Assembly (NCBI GenBank): GCA_035515475.1
Contig: DATJBF010000080.1
Coordinates: 1-53,271, forward strand
Origin: DATJBF01 sp035515475
GTDB lineage: Bacteria; Verrucomicrobiota; Verrucomicrobiia; Palsa-1439
DNA: 53,271 bases
Reading direction: 5' to 3'
In this document: positions 40,973 to 48,626 of the stretch, in pieces
Layout of the letters: each line of letters starts with the position of its first letter
How positions within the stretch are numbered: the first letter of the stretch is position 1
The notes under the pieces: model-generated
The model's database searches: none
Told to the model about the DNA's origin: nothing
The model's input: only the letters and a program-made list of their open reading frames with translations
Program-made: the position numbers and the translations under genes

Positions 40973-41407
40973 CTAGCCGCGGCTGAACAACTCGACGGTG
41001 CCGACCGGGTTGATGCCGGCATCCTGCAGGACCTTCACCGCGGCATCGGGGTCCGTGAACCGGAAGACCAACATCGCCCGGTCGCCGCGTTTCTCGGTGA
41101 AGGCGTACATGTACTCGATGTTCAAGCCGGCGCGTTCCACGATTTCGAGGATCTGGGACAGGCCGCCGGGTTTGTCGGCGACCTCGATGGCCAGCACCTC
41201 GGTGATCTTCACGACGCAGCCGGCTTTTTCCAGTACGGCCCTCGCCTTCTGCCAGTCCTGAACGATCAGCCGCAGGATCCCGAATTGCGCGGTATCGGCC
41301 AGCGACAGCGTGACCATGTTGATCCGCGCGCGGCCCAACACGTCGCACGCCGTGCGCAACTGGCCCGGTTTGTTTTCCAGAAACACTGAAACCTGATGGA
41401 TTTTCAT
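40973..41407 (-). CDS. Tandem ACT-domain protein (PaaK partner 1)
   Basis: 144 residues with two ACT domains: MKIHQVSVFLENKPGQLRTA at the start and VLAIEVADKPGGLSQILEIV from about 73. ACT domains bind small ligands, usually amino acids. This small protein follows the phenylacetate-CoA ligase gene by 14 bp and likely senses an aromatic amino acid or CoA-pathway ligand to regulate the ligase or IOR. gaggacc precedes the ATG. A longer open frame through the ligase gene exists but is a shadow of that gene. Confidence 0.9.
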   Translation of the reverse strand: MKIHQVSVFLENKPGQLRTACDVLGRARINMVTLSLADTAQFGILRLIVQDWQKARAVLEKAGCVVKITEVLAIEVADKPGGLSQILEIVERAGLNIEYMYAFTEKRGDRAMLVFRFTDPDAAVKVLQDAGINPVGTVELFSRG

Positions 41408-41421
41408 GGCCGTGGTCCTCG

Positions 41422-42735
41422 TCACATTTTGCGTTTGTCGATGACGCGTTTGGCTTTGCCTTCGCTGCGTTGAATCGTGTGCGGTGCCACCAGCCGCACG
41501 GTCATGCGGAGCCCGGTGACGGTTTCGATGGACCGAACGAGTTTTTGTTGCAACTCTTCCAGTCCCCGCACCTCGTCGCTGAATACTTCGGACGTCACTT
41601 CCACCTGCACTTCCACTTGGTCGAGGTCGGCCTCGCGCGTCAGCAGGATCTGGTAGTGCGGCAACGTTCCCTCGACCCGCAACAGCGCCGCCTCGATCTG
41701 CGAGGGGAACAGGTTGATCCCGCGGATGATGACCATGTCGTCGCTGCGGCGTCCGATCCGCCGCATGCGGCGGATGGTCCGGCCACAGGGGCACGGCTCG
41801 GCGACGAACGCCGTGATGTCCCGGGTCCGATACCGAATCATCGGCATCGCGTCCTTGCTGAGCGTCGTCAGCACCAGTTCGCCCTCGGTCCCGTCGGGCA
41901 CCTGTTCCAACGTCTCGGGGTTGATGATCTCGGCCAGGAAATGATCTTCGAACACGTGCAACCCGGACTGGTGGGGGCACTCGATGGCGACGCCGGGGCC
42001 GATGATTTCCGACAGACCGTAAATGTCGTAGGCCTTGAGACTGCTCTCGGCCTCGATGCGTTGGCGCATCCCTTCCGTCCACGGTTCCGCGCCGAACACG
42101 CCGGCCCGCAACGGCAGCTTCTTCATGTCGATGCCCATCTGCTGCGACGCGTCGATCAGATGCAGGAAATAACTCGGCGTGCAACAGATCGCCGTCACGC
42201 CGAAATCCTTCATCACCATCAACTGCCGTTCGGTGTTGCCGCCCGAAATGGGGATCACCGTCGCGCCCAGCGCCTCGGCGCCGTAATGCGCCCCGAGGCC
42301 GCCCGTGAACAAACCGTAGCCGTAGGCGTTCTGGATGATGTCACCGGCGTGCAGCCCGCACGCGGCAAAACTGCGCATCATGGTTTCCGTCCACACGTCG
42401 ATGTCCGCCTGCGTGTAGGCGACGACGATTGGTTTGCCGGTCGTGCCACTCGAGGCGTGAAGGCGCACGATGTCTTTCATCGGGCTGGCGAACAAGCCGT
42501 ACGGGTAGGCGTCGCGCAAGTCGGTCTTCACCGTGAACGGCAGCCGCCGCAGGTCGTCGAGCGACCGCAGGTCGGCCGGTTTCAGGCCGCGCTCGTCCAT
42601 CCGTTTGCGGAACGGGGCCACGTGGTCGTAGGCCCGGCCCACCATCCGTTGGAGCCGGAAGAGTTGCGTGGCCCGCAATTCCTTGAGTGGCGTGAAATCG
42701 GGTGCGCTTGCCGGATGACGTTCCGTTTGATTCAT
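41422..42735 (-). CDS. paaK: Phenylacetate-CoA ligase (PaaK family), copy 1
   Basis: 437 residues, normal for PaaK. The AMP-binding P-loop SSGTTGKP is at 95-102, FTGGLGAHYGAEALGATVIP follows, YGLSEIIGPGVA is the A5 motif, and GELVLTTLSKDAMPMIRYRT, DDMVIIRGINLFPSQIE and the terminal EGKAKRVIDKR complete the family pattern. It activates phenylacetate or other aryl acids to CoA esters with ATP. In the IOR context it might also run in reverse to gain ATP. It sits directly after iorB and before the ACT gene, forming an iorA-iorB-paaK-ACT operon. Confidence 0.93.
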   Translation of the reverse strand: MNQTERHPASAPDFTPLKELRATQLFRLQRMVGRAYDHVAPFRKRMDERGLKPADLRSLDDLRRLPFTVKTDLRDAYPYGLFASPMKDIVRLHASSGTTGKPIVVAYTQADIDVWTETMMRSFAACGLHAGDIIQNAYGYGLFTGGLGAHYGAEALGATVIPISGGNTERQLMVMKDFGVTAICCTPSYFLHLIDASQQMGIDMKKLPLRAGVFGAEPWTEGMRQRIEAESSLKAYDIYGLSEIIGPGVAIECPHQSGLHVFEDHFLAEIINPETLEQVPDGTEGELVLTTLSKDAMPMIRYRTRDITAFVAEPCPCGRTIRRMRRIGRRSDDMVIIRGINLFPSQIEAALLRVEGTLPHYQILLTREADLDQVEVQVEVTSEVFSDEVRGLEELQQKLVRSIETVTGLRMTVRLVAPHTIQRSEGKAKRVIDKRKM

Positions 42736-42738
42736 GGG

Positions 42739-43215
42739 TCACACTCCTTTTCGTCCCAGCGCGAACGCCTGGAGGTTGGCGGCGTGCAGTTTCTCGGGGA
42801 ACGCCGCGCGGATGGCGTCCAACCAGCGATTCTCATCGATCTCCAGATGCCGGCTCAACGCGCCGAGCAGCGCGACGTTGAAACTCCTCTTGTTGGCCAG
42901 TTTCTTCGCGTCTACCGCGTCGGGCCCGATCAACGTGCCGCCGGACCGGAGCTGATGGCGGTTGATCTCCACCTGGTCGGGCGCCACCACCACGAGGAAA
43001 TCCGCCTCGCCCGTCGGCACCATCGGACTGAACACCTCGGGGCCGAACCGCACGTCGCTCGATACCGAGCCGCCCCGCTGGCTCATGCCGTGCAGCTCGC
43101 TCTGTTTCACGTCGAACCCGCTGCGAAACGCCGCGTCGGACACAATTCCTGACGCCTTGAGGACGCCTTGACCGCCGAGCCCGGCGATGACGATGTTGGT
43201 GACGTGGTCGTTCAT
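42739..43215 (-). CDS. iorB: Indolepyruvate oxidoreductase subunit beta
   Basis: 158 residues of the gamma-type domain of 2-oxoacid oxidoreductases: NIVIAGLGGQGVLKASGIVS, then KQSELHGMSQRGGSVSSDVR, the standard signature. It pairs with the alpha subunit whose stop its ATG overlaps by 4 bp. With it, it would oxidatively decarboxylate aryl pyruvates to aryl-acetyl-CoA. At 158 residues it is somewhat shorter than many IorB (about 190-200), ending RKGV. Confidence 0.92.
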   Translation of the reverse strand: MNDHVTNIVIAGLGGQGVLKASGIVSDAAFRSGFDVKQSELHGMSQRGGSVSSDVRFGPEVFSPMVPTGEADFLVVVAPDQVEINRHQLRSGGTLIGPDAVDAKKLANKRSFNVALLGALSRHLEIDENRWLDAIRAAFPEKLHAANLQAFALGRKGV

Positions 43216-44834
43216 GGTTCTTCCGCGAGCGCTTCGGTGCAGGTTTGCGACGCGGCCCGGTCGTATTCCTTGATCTTGCCGGCAATGAGCAGACAGGGCC
43301 GCCGGGCGATGACGACGTTGAGTTGACGGTTGGCGAGACAATCCCGCAGCAGGCGCGTCAACCCCGCCGGGTCCGTCGACGGATCCACGACGTGGACGTT
43401 GTCGATGCCGAGCGACCGCGCCAGGTGTTCGAACGACAGTTTGCCGGTCGGTTCGTGGTCCAATGTCCGGCCCGTGCCGGGATGTTCCTGGTGGCCGGTC
43501 ATGGCCGTGGTGCTGTTGTCGAGGATCAGCAACACGTGGCCCGTCGGCGGTGGATTGTAAACCATCTCCACCAGGCCGGTGATCCCGCCGTGCACGAACG
43601 TGCTGTCGCCGATCACGCTCACGACCCGGCGCGCTTGTTCGGGCGGCAACACGTGACGCAGTCCCAGACCGACGCCGATGCTGGCGCCCATGCACACGCA
43701 ACTGTCCATCGCCTCGAACGGCGGCAACACGCCCAACGTGTAACAGCCGATGTCCCCCGCCACGATGCAATCGAGTTTGTGCAGCGCTTCGAATACGTAC
43801 CGATGCGAACAGCCCGGGCAAAGTTGCGGCGGTTTGCCGGGGACCGGAGCCGGTTCGGTCGAGGTGTCGCCGGCCAAAATGCGCCGGACCCGGGCTACGT
43901 TCAATTCGCCGAACCGGTACATCTCCGGCTTGCTCTCGACGGTCGCGCCGGCGGCCCGGATGGCTTCGGCCAGGTACGGATCGCCTTCTTCGATCACCAG
44001 GCAGCGTTTCACGCCGGCGGCGAACGCGCGGATCTTTTCCAGCGGCAACGGATACGTGAGACTCAATTTCAGCACGCTGGCTTGCGGCGCCGCCTCGCGA
44101 ACGTGCATGAAGGAAATGCCCGAGGTAATGATGCCGAGCGACTTGTCGCCGTCGACCACCCGGTTCAGCGGACAGGTCTCGTTCCACGCCTGGATCTCCG
44201 AGAGCTTCTGCCGGAGCCGGCGGCCGGCGGGCCGGGCATAGGCGGGAATCATCACCCGGCCCCGGATGTCCCGCTCGAAATTCGGCGGCCGGGTGGGCGG
44301 GGTTGCCGGGTGCGGACGAACGATGGTCCGGCTGTGGCAGACCCGCGTGGTCAGACGCAACAGGACGGGAATCTTCCAGCGCTCGGAAATCTCGACGGCC
44401 TGGAGGGTGAGATCGTAGGCCTCCTGCGAATCCGACGGCTCGAGCATCGGCACGCCGGCGGCGACGGCGTAATGCCGGTTGTCCTGTTCGTTCTGGCTGG
44501 AGGCCATGCCGGGATCGTCGGCCGACACCACGATCAACGCGCCGGTCACGCCTGTGTACGTCGCGGTGAACAACGGGTCGGCGGCGACGTTGAGGCCGAC
44601 GTGTTTCATGGTGGCGATGGCGCGGGCACCGCCGAACGCGGCTCCGAGGGCGACTTCGAGGGCGACTTTTTCGTTCGGGGCCCACTGGGCGTGTCCGCCG
44701 AGCTCAGAAAAATGTTCGAGGATTTCCGTGGACGGCGTGCCGGGGTAACCCGTGCCCAGCGCGACACCCGCGTCAAACGCGGCTTGCGCCACCGCTTCGT
44801 CCCCGCTCAATAATGCCCGGTCCAACTCGCTCAT
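43212..44834 (-). CDS. iorA: Indolepyruvate oxidoreductase subunit alpha lacking the ferredoxin domain
   Basis: 540 residues. The PYR domain opens GTGYPGTPSTEILEHF (27-42), and ADDPGMASSQNEQDNRHYA is the family signature. The TPP-binding half has LCPGCSHRYVF (cluster/CoA region, 338-347), GDIGCYTLG, GDSTFVHGGITGLVEMVYN (409-427) and LDNSTTAMTGHQEHPGTG (438-455). Canonical IorA continues after the RRPC segment into a 2[4Fe-4S] ferredoxin domain with two CxxCxxC..CP groups. Here RRPC (511-514) is followed by only 26 residues with a single Cys. Electrons must therefore leave by another route, or the enzyme has changed. It is first gene of the iorAB-paaK-ACT operon. Confidence 0.9.
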   Translation of the reverse strand: MSELDRALLSGDEAVAQAAFDAGVALGTGYPGTPSTEILEHFSELGGHAQWAPNEKVALEVALGAAFGGARAIATMKHVGLNVAADPLFTATYTGVTGALIVVSADDPGMASSQNEQDNRHYAVAAGVPMLEPSDSQEAYDLTLQAVEISERWKIPVLLRLTTRVCHSRTIVRPHPATPPTRPPNFERDIRGRVMIPAYARPAGRRLRQKLSEIQAWNETCPLNRVVDGDKSLGIITSGISFMHVREAAPQASVLKLSLTYPLPLEKIRAFAAGVKRCLVIEEGDPYLAEAIRAAGATVESKPEMYRFGELNVARVRRILAGDTSTEPAPVPGKPPQLCPGCSHRYVFEALHKLDCIVAGDIGCYTLGVLPPFEAMDSCVCMGASIGVGLGLRHVLPPEQARRVVSVIGDSTFVHGGITGLVEMVYNPPPTGHVLLILDNSTTAMTGHQEHPGTGRTLDHEPTGKLSFEHLARSLGIDNVHVVDPSTDPAGLTRLLRDCLANRQLNVVIARRPCLLIAGKIKEYDRAASQTCTEALAEEP

Positions 44835-44961
44835 CGAAAAGCTCGCGGTTATGTTTTAGCCGCTGGCGGCTGTTTGGGAAAGGAAATTTGGCCTCGATTT
44901 TGTCGAACTGACCGTCACGCGGCCTTGCAGCGGGTGCCTTGGGTGTTCCCCGTCCCCTGGT

Positions 44962-45137
44962 CGTCATGCTGAGCTTGTCGAAGCATCTCTCTCTTTGGTT
45001 GGGGCTCCACGATGTGAACCGGTCGTTCTTTGGCAGCAACGTAGCCGCAGGCTTCAGCCTGCGTTCGAAGCGCACCCGTGAAGGGTGCGGCTACATACAT
45101 TCGTTCCATCAGCGCGTACCCGAAGGGGCACGGCTAC
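44962..45137. repeat. Family D and family C repeats between iorA and the second ACT gene
   Basis: CGTCATGCTGAGCTTGTCG then AAGCATCTC (44962-44989), a widespread intergenic repeat type. Next, GTAGCCGCAGGCTTCAGCC...GCACCC-GTGAA-GGGTGCGGCTAC (45041-45094) has outer stem GTAGCCGCA/TGCGGCTAC and two inner hairpins, the family C layout. A last half (cgaaggggcacggctac) follows. The 315-bp gap has no gene. Confidence 0.8.
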
Positions 45138-45149
45138 GTACTTCCGCTC

Positions 45150-45578
45150 TCACAGTTGCAATATTTCTTCCTGGGACAGCAGACGCAGAGGTTGGTTGGC
45201 CAGAATTTGGCGGGCTTTGGCCACGTCTTGCACCTCGATGAGCAGCACCGCGCGGTTGTTGGAAACGAACCCCGAGGAATTCTCGACGTTGATTTTGTTG
45301 CGGGCCAGGCAGTCGGCCACGGCGTGCAACCCGCCCGGTTTATCTTCCACCTCGATGGCCAGCACTTCCACGAGCGATACCGTCCATCCCTTCTCATGGA
45401 GGCGTTGGTGCGCCAGGTCGCACTTGTCCACGAGGAACTTGATGACCCCGAGCGTCTCGTTGGTGGCAATCGTGACCCAGCGGATGTTGACGCTCGCGTC
45501 GGCCAGCACCTTGGTGATCCGCGCCATTTGGCCCAGTTGGTTTTCGGCGAATACCGCGATCAGATTGACGGCGCTCAT
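45150..45578 (-). CDS. Tandem ACT-domain protein (PaaK partner 2)
   Basis: 142 residues, two ACT domains: MSAVNLIAVFAENQLGQMAR with VLADASVNIRWVTIATNETL, and VLAIEVEDKPGGLHAVADCL. It lies 23 bp after the second phenylacetate-CoA ligase gene, with aaaggagcgag before the ATG. It is the homolog of the ACT protein after the first ligase but clearly diverged, so the two ligase/ACT pairs probably sense different ligands. Confidence 0.9.
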   Translation of the reverse strand: MSAVNLIAVFAENQLGQMARITKVLADASVNIRWVTIATNETLGVIKFLVDKCDLAHQRLHEKGWTVSLVEVLAIEVEDKPGGLHAVADCLARNKINVENSSGFVSNNRAVLLIEVQDVAKARQILANQPLRLLSQEEILQL

Positions 45579-45601
45579 GATCTCGCTCCTTTCGTCCGCA
45601 A

Positions 45602-46894
45602 TTACAGCGACCGTTTGTCGATGACGCGCTTGGCTTTGCCTTCGCTGACCGGCAGCGTGCCCGGCGGCACGAGGTGCACTTTGGGTTTCGTGAGGATTTC
45701 CGTCCGCAACCGGTCGGCGATCTCCGCTTGCAGCCGCGTCAGGTGCTCGACGTGACCATCGAACCGGGCTTCGGCCAGTTCGACGTTGACGGTCATCTCG
45801 TCGAGACCTTCGAGCACGATCTGGTAGTTGCGGCCGACGGCAGGCAGGCTCATCAGGACACGTTCGATTTGTTGCGGGTAGATGTTGACGCCGCGCACGA
45901 CCAACATGTCGTCGGCCCGGCCGGTGATGCGGTGGAGGCGCCGGTGGGTGCGGCCGCACCGGCACGGCCCGGGGATGACCGACGTAATGTCGCGCGAGCG
46001 GTATCGCAGCAGGGGCATGGCTTCGCGGCACAGCGTGGTCAGGACCAGTTCGCCCGTTTGTCCATCCGGCAACGGTTCGCCGGTGGTCGGATCCACAATT
46101 TCCAGCAGGTAATTGTCCTCCCACAGGTGCATGCCGCATTTGTGTTCGCATTCGAAGGCCACGCCGGGGCCGTTCATTTCCGACAGCCCGTACGAATTGT
46201 ACACGTCGATCCCGAGGGCCTGCTCGATTTTGCGCCGCGTTTCCTCCGTGTAAGGTTCGGCGCCGACGAACGCCTTGCGCAGCGCGAGATCGCGGCGGGG
46301 ATCCACGCCTTTCTTTTCGAGGAAATCGGCGAGGTAGAGCGCGTAGCTTGGCGTGACGTGGATGACGGTGGTCCGGAAATCCTGCATCAGCAGCAGTTGC
46401 TTTTCGGAGTTGCCCGGCCCGGCGGGGATGACCAGGCAGCCGACCTTTTCGGCGCCGTAATGCATGACCAATGCGCCGGTGAACAAACCGTAGGTCATCA
46501 TGTTCTGGAACACGTCGCGCCGGGTCACGCCGGTCATCACCAGACAGCGGGCGATCAACTCGGCGGCGTTGTCGACGTCCCGGGCGGTGAAGTACAGCGC
46601 CTTGGGTTTGCCGGTGGTGCCGCTGGACGTGTGCAACCGCAACACGTCGTCGGGCGCAACCGCCAGCAGGCCTGCGGGATAGCTGGCTTGCAGATCGGCG
46701 TTGGTGGAGAACGGCAACCGGCGCACGTCGGCCAGCGAGCGGATGTCGCGCGGCTTGACGCCGGAGTCAGCGAGTTTCTGTTGATACCGCGGGACGTTGC
46801 GGGCGACGCGGCGCACGGTCGCCTGGAGGCGCTTCAACTGAAGCGCCTCCAACGCGGCGCGTTCCATGGTTTCGGTTTTCTCGTCCCAGAACAT
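45602..46894 (-). CDS. Phenylacetate-CoA ligase (PaaK family), copy 2
   Basis: 430 residues from the ATG of MFWDEKTETMERAALEALQL, the usual PaaK opening (a GTG 11 codons earlier is open). P-loop SSGTTGKP at 90-97, YGLFTGALVMHYGAEKVGCL, NSYGLSEMNGPGVAFECEHK, GELVLTTLCREAMPLLRYRS, DDMLVVRGVNIYPQQIERVL, terminal EGKAKRVIDKRSL. It is more like canonical phenylacetate ligases in its N-terminus than copy 1, and distinct enough to suggest a different aryl substrate. Downstream ACT gene, upstream porin and symporter genes on the same strand suggest an uptake-and-activation operon. Confidence 0.92.
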   Translation of the reverse strand: MFWDEKTETMERAALEALQLKRLQATVRRVARNVPRYQQKLADSGVKPRDIRSLADVRRLPFSTNADLQASYPAGLLAVAPDDVLRLHTSSGTTGKPKALYFTARDVDNAAELIARCLVMTGVTRRDVFQNMMTYGLFTGALVMHYGAEKVGCLVIPAGPGNSEKQLLLMQDFRTTVIHVTPSYALYLADFLEKKGVDPRRDLALRKAFVGAEPYTEETRRKIEQALGIDVYNSYGLSEMNGPGVAFECEHKCGMHLWEDNYLLEIVDPTTGEPLPDGQTGELVLTTLCREAMPLLRYRSRDITSVIPGPCRCGRTHRRLHRITGRADDMLVVRGVNIYPQQIERVLMSLPAVGRNYQIVLEGLDEMTVNVELAEARFDGHVEHLTRLQAEIADRLRTEILTKPKVHLVPPGTLPVSEGKAKRVIDKRSL

Positions 46895-47040
46895 TGGCGT
46901 CGCAACATCGCCCTGGTGGTCAGCCACAAATCATTCGATGGCCAGGGCGCGCGGACTCAGCGCGCCGCTCGCCGCCGGCCTGCGGACGGCTCGGAGAACC
47001 GTCCCGGCCGACAGCCTATCGAATAAAGCGGGTCTTACCA

Positions 47041-48591
47041 TCAGAAACTGAACATCACTTCGGCGCGCAGGAACGACAGCACATCGCGGTGCGAGTAGTA
47101 ATCGCCCTCCCAAATCCACTCGCCCCAGAGGTGCGCGCTGACGTTCTTGTTGAACTGGTGTTTCAGCACGGCCTGGAGGTAGTGGCCGCGGAACCGGCCG
47201 TCCTTGCTGAATTCGGCGTCGGCCCCGGCGCTGGGGGTCCGGGTCGGAGTATCTTCGGGAGCAAACAGTGCGTTGTACGTGACGCTGGCGGTCAAGCCCT
47301 TGGTGGGGTTGCAGGTCCAACTGGGGCCGAACCGGATCAGGTTGTTCATCTGGGCGAATTTACCGCTGGTCTCGGTTGCATACGAATAGATGTACAACTC
47401 GCTCCAGCGGGGCCAGCGTCCCCACAGGAGGTCGAACATCTCGTCCTTGCCGGTGGTCTTGGGGTTATCGCCGGAGAGAAATTCGCCGTTCAGGCTGAGC
47501 TGGCAATTGTATTTGTCGTTGAACAGGTAGGTGAGTTTGGCTTTGCCGCCGTAGGCGTCGATGTCGCGCTGCGCGAAGGTCAGGACGTCGTCCTCTCGGA
47601 CGTTGTCTTCTTTCGTGCCGAACTGGTAGGCGCCTTCGGCCGAGTACTGCCAGTTCTCCATCGGCGTACCGGTGATCTTGCCGCCCAGGGTATAGATGTT
47701 GGCGTTATCGCCCATGGGAGTCGTGACGCCGAGCCGTTCGAATCTTTGCCGGTTATCGCGTTTGTAGATGAAGTAGCCGTCGATCTTGGTCTTGTCGATC
47801 GAGCTGTTGGATACATACGCGACGACGCCCTGCTCGTTCTGCTCGGTCAGTTGGTAATCGGTGCGGGCGTTGAGGTCGGGGTGCACGAAGCTGGTGCTCC
47901 CAATGGTCGGCATCCACTCGTCGGGTTGGGCGTTCTGTTGGATGTAGATCAGGTCGAACTTCGTTTGGATTCCCTTGGCTTCGGCGGTCGCCCGGATACT
48001 GTCCAGAAAGAGCGTCCAAGAACCGTCGTCGGGCGTACCGTCGACCACCAACCACCAATCATAGTAATCACCCAACATGATGTCCTGTCGCCCGGCCGTC
48101 AAACTGATCGGCTGGTCGAAGATGTTGCTCCATTTCACGTTCAGGGTGTCCACGATGCCGTAGCGCCATTCCATGCCGCTGTTCCCGACGTCGGATGCGG
48201 TGAAGGCCGGTTTGACCCACAGTCGTGGTTCCGCCGCGACCCGGCCGTTGAAGCTGAGGTTGGTCAGCGGGGTGAGAGACGCCCAGAGCCGGCCGCGGTA
48301 ACGGACCACGTCTTGCTCGTTCAGCGGGGCGTCCTTGCTCAGGCTGACGGTGTTGGGGTAGTACTCATTGCGGACCCGAAAATCGCCGCCCCAGTTGAGC
48401 CAGTCGGTAGGGTGCTTGATCTCTTTGATGCAATCGGCCACCGTCCGGGGCTGCGCCGTTTGTTCGGCAGGGTCGCCGGTGCCGGATAGACCGGCGACGT
48501 TCGACACGACCGGCGTCTGGGCCCGGGCGGCAGCCACGAGCGCGACGAGCGCTACCAGGGCCGCGGTGGTTTGGAATCTTCTGATTCTCAT
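47041..48591 (-). CDS. Alginate-export-type outer membrane porin
   Basis: 516 residues with signal peptide MRIRRFQTTAALVALVALVA ending AARA. The body is beta-barrel-like: LNWGGDFRVRNEYYPN near the start, RGRLWASLTPLTNLSFNGRV, SLTAGRQDIMLGDYYDWWLV, and SHRDVLSFLRAEVMFSF at the end with a terminal Phe, the usual outer-membrane signal. This matches the Alginate_exp family of porins, which also serves other anionic or aromatic acids. aaaggacatg precedes the ATG. Together with the symporters upstream it could bring an aryl acid into the cell. Confidence 0.85.
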   Translation of the reverse strand: MRIRRFQTTAALVALVALVAAARAQTPVVSNVAGLSGTGDPAEQTAQPRTVADCIKEIKHPTDWLNWGGDFRVRNEYYPNTVSLSKDAPLNEQDVVRYRGRLWASLTPLTNLSFNGRVAAEPRLWVKPAFTASDVGNSGMEWRYGIVDTLNVKWSNIFDQPISLTAGRQDIMLGDYYDWWLVVDGTPDDGSWTLFLDSIRATAEAKGIQTKFDLIYIQQNAQPDEWMPTIGSTSFVHPDLNARTDYQLTEQNEQGVVAYVSNSSIDKTKIDGYFIYKRDNRQRFERLGVTTPMGDNANIYTLGGKITGTPMENWQYSAEGAYQFGTKEDNVREDDVLTFAQRDIDAYGGKAKLTYLFNDKYNCQLSLNGEFLSGDNPKTTGKDEMFDLLWGRWPRWSELYIYSYATETSGKFAQMNNLIRFGPSWTCNPTKGLTASVTYNALFAPEDTPTRTPSAGADAEFSKDGRFRGHYLQAVLKHQFNKNVSAHLWGEWIWEGDYYSHRDVLSFLRAEVMFSF

Positions 48592-48626
48592 GACAGCATG
48601 TCCTTTCGTTGGTCTGAAACTTCGGT

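Noticed and set aside
41408..42184. Long upstream extension of the first ACT gene
   Set aside because: The open frame runs through the phenylacetate-CoA ligase gene in another frame. The ATG at 41407 has a ribosome site and gives a complete ACT protein. The same applies to the second ACT gene and to the iorB and porin frames.
43245..44813. Long plus-strand open frame opposite iorA
   Set aside because: It has no recognisable domain, is rich in Arg/His/Gly/Asp as expected for an antisense frame of GC-rich code, and lies wholly over the well-supported iorA gene.
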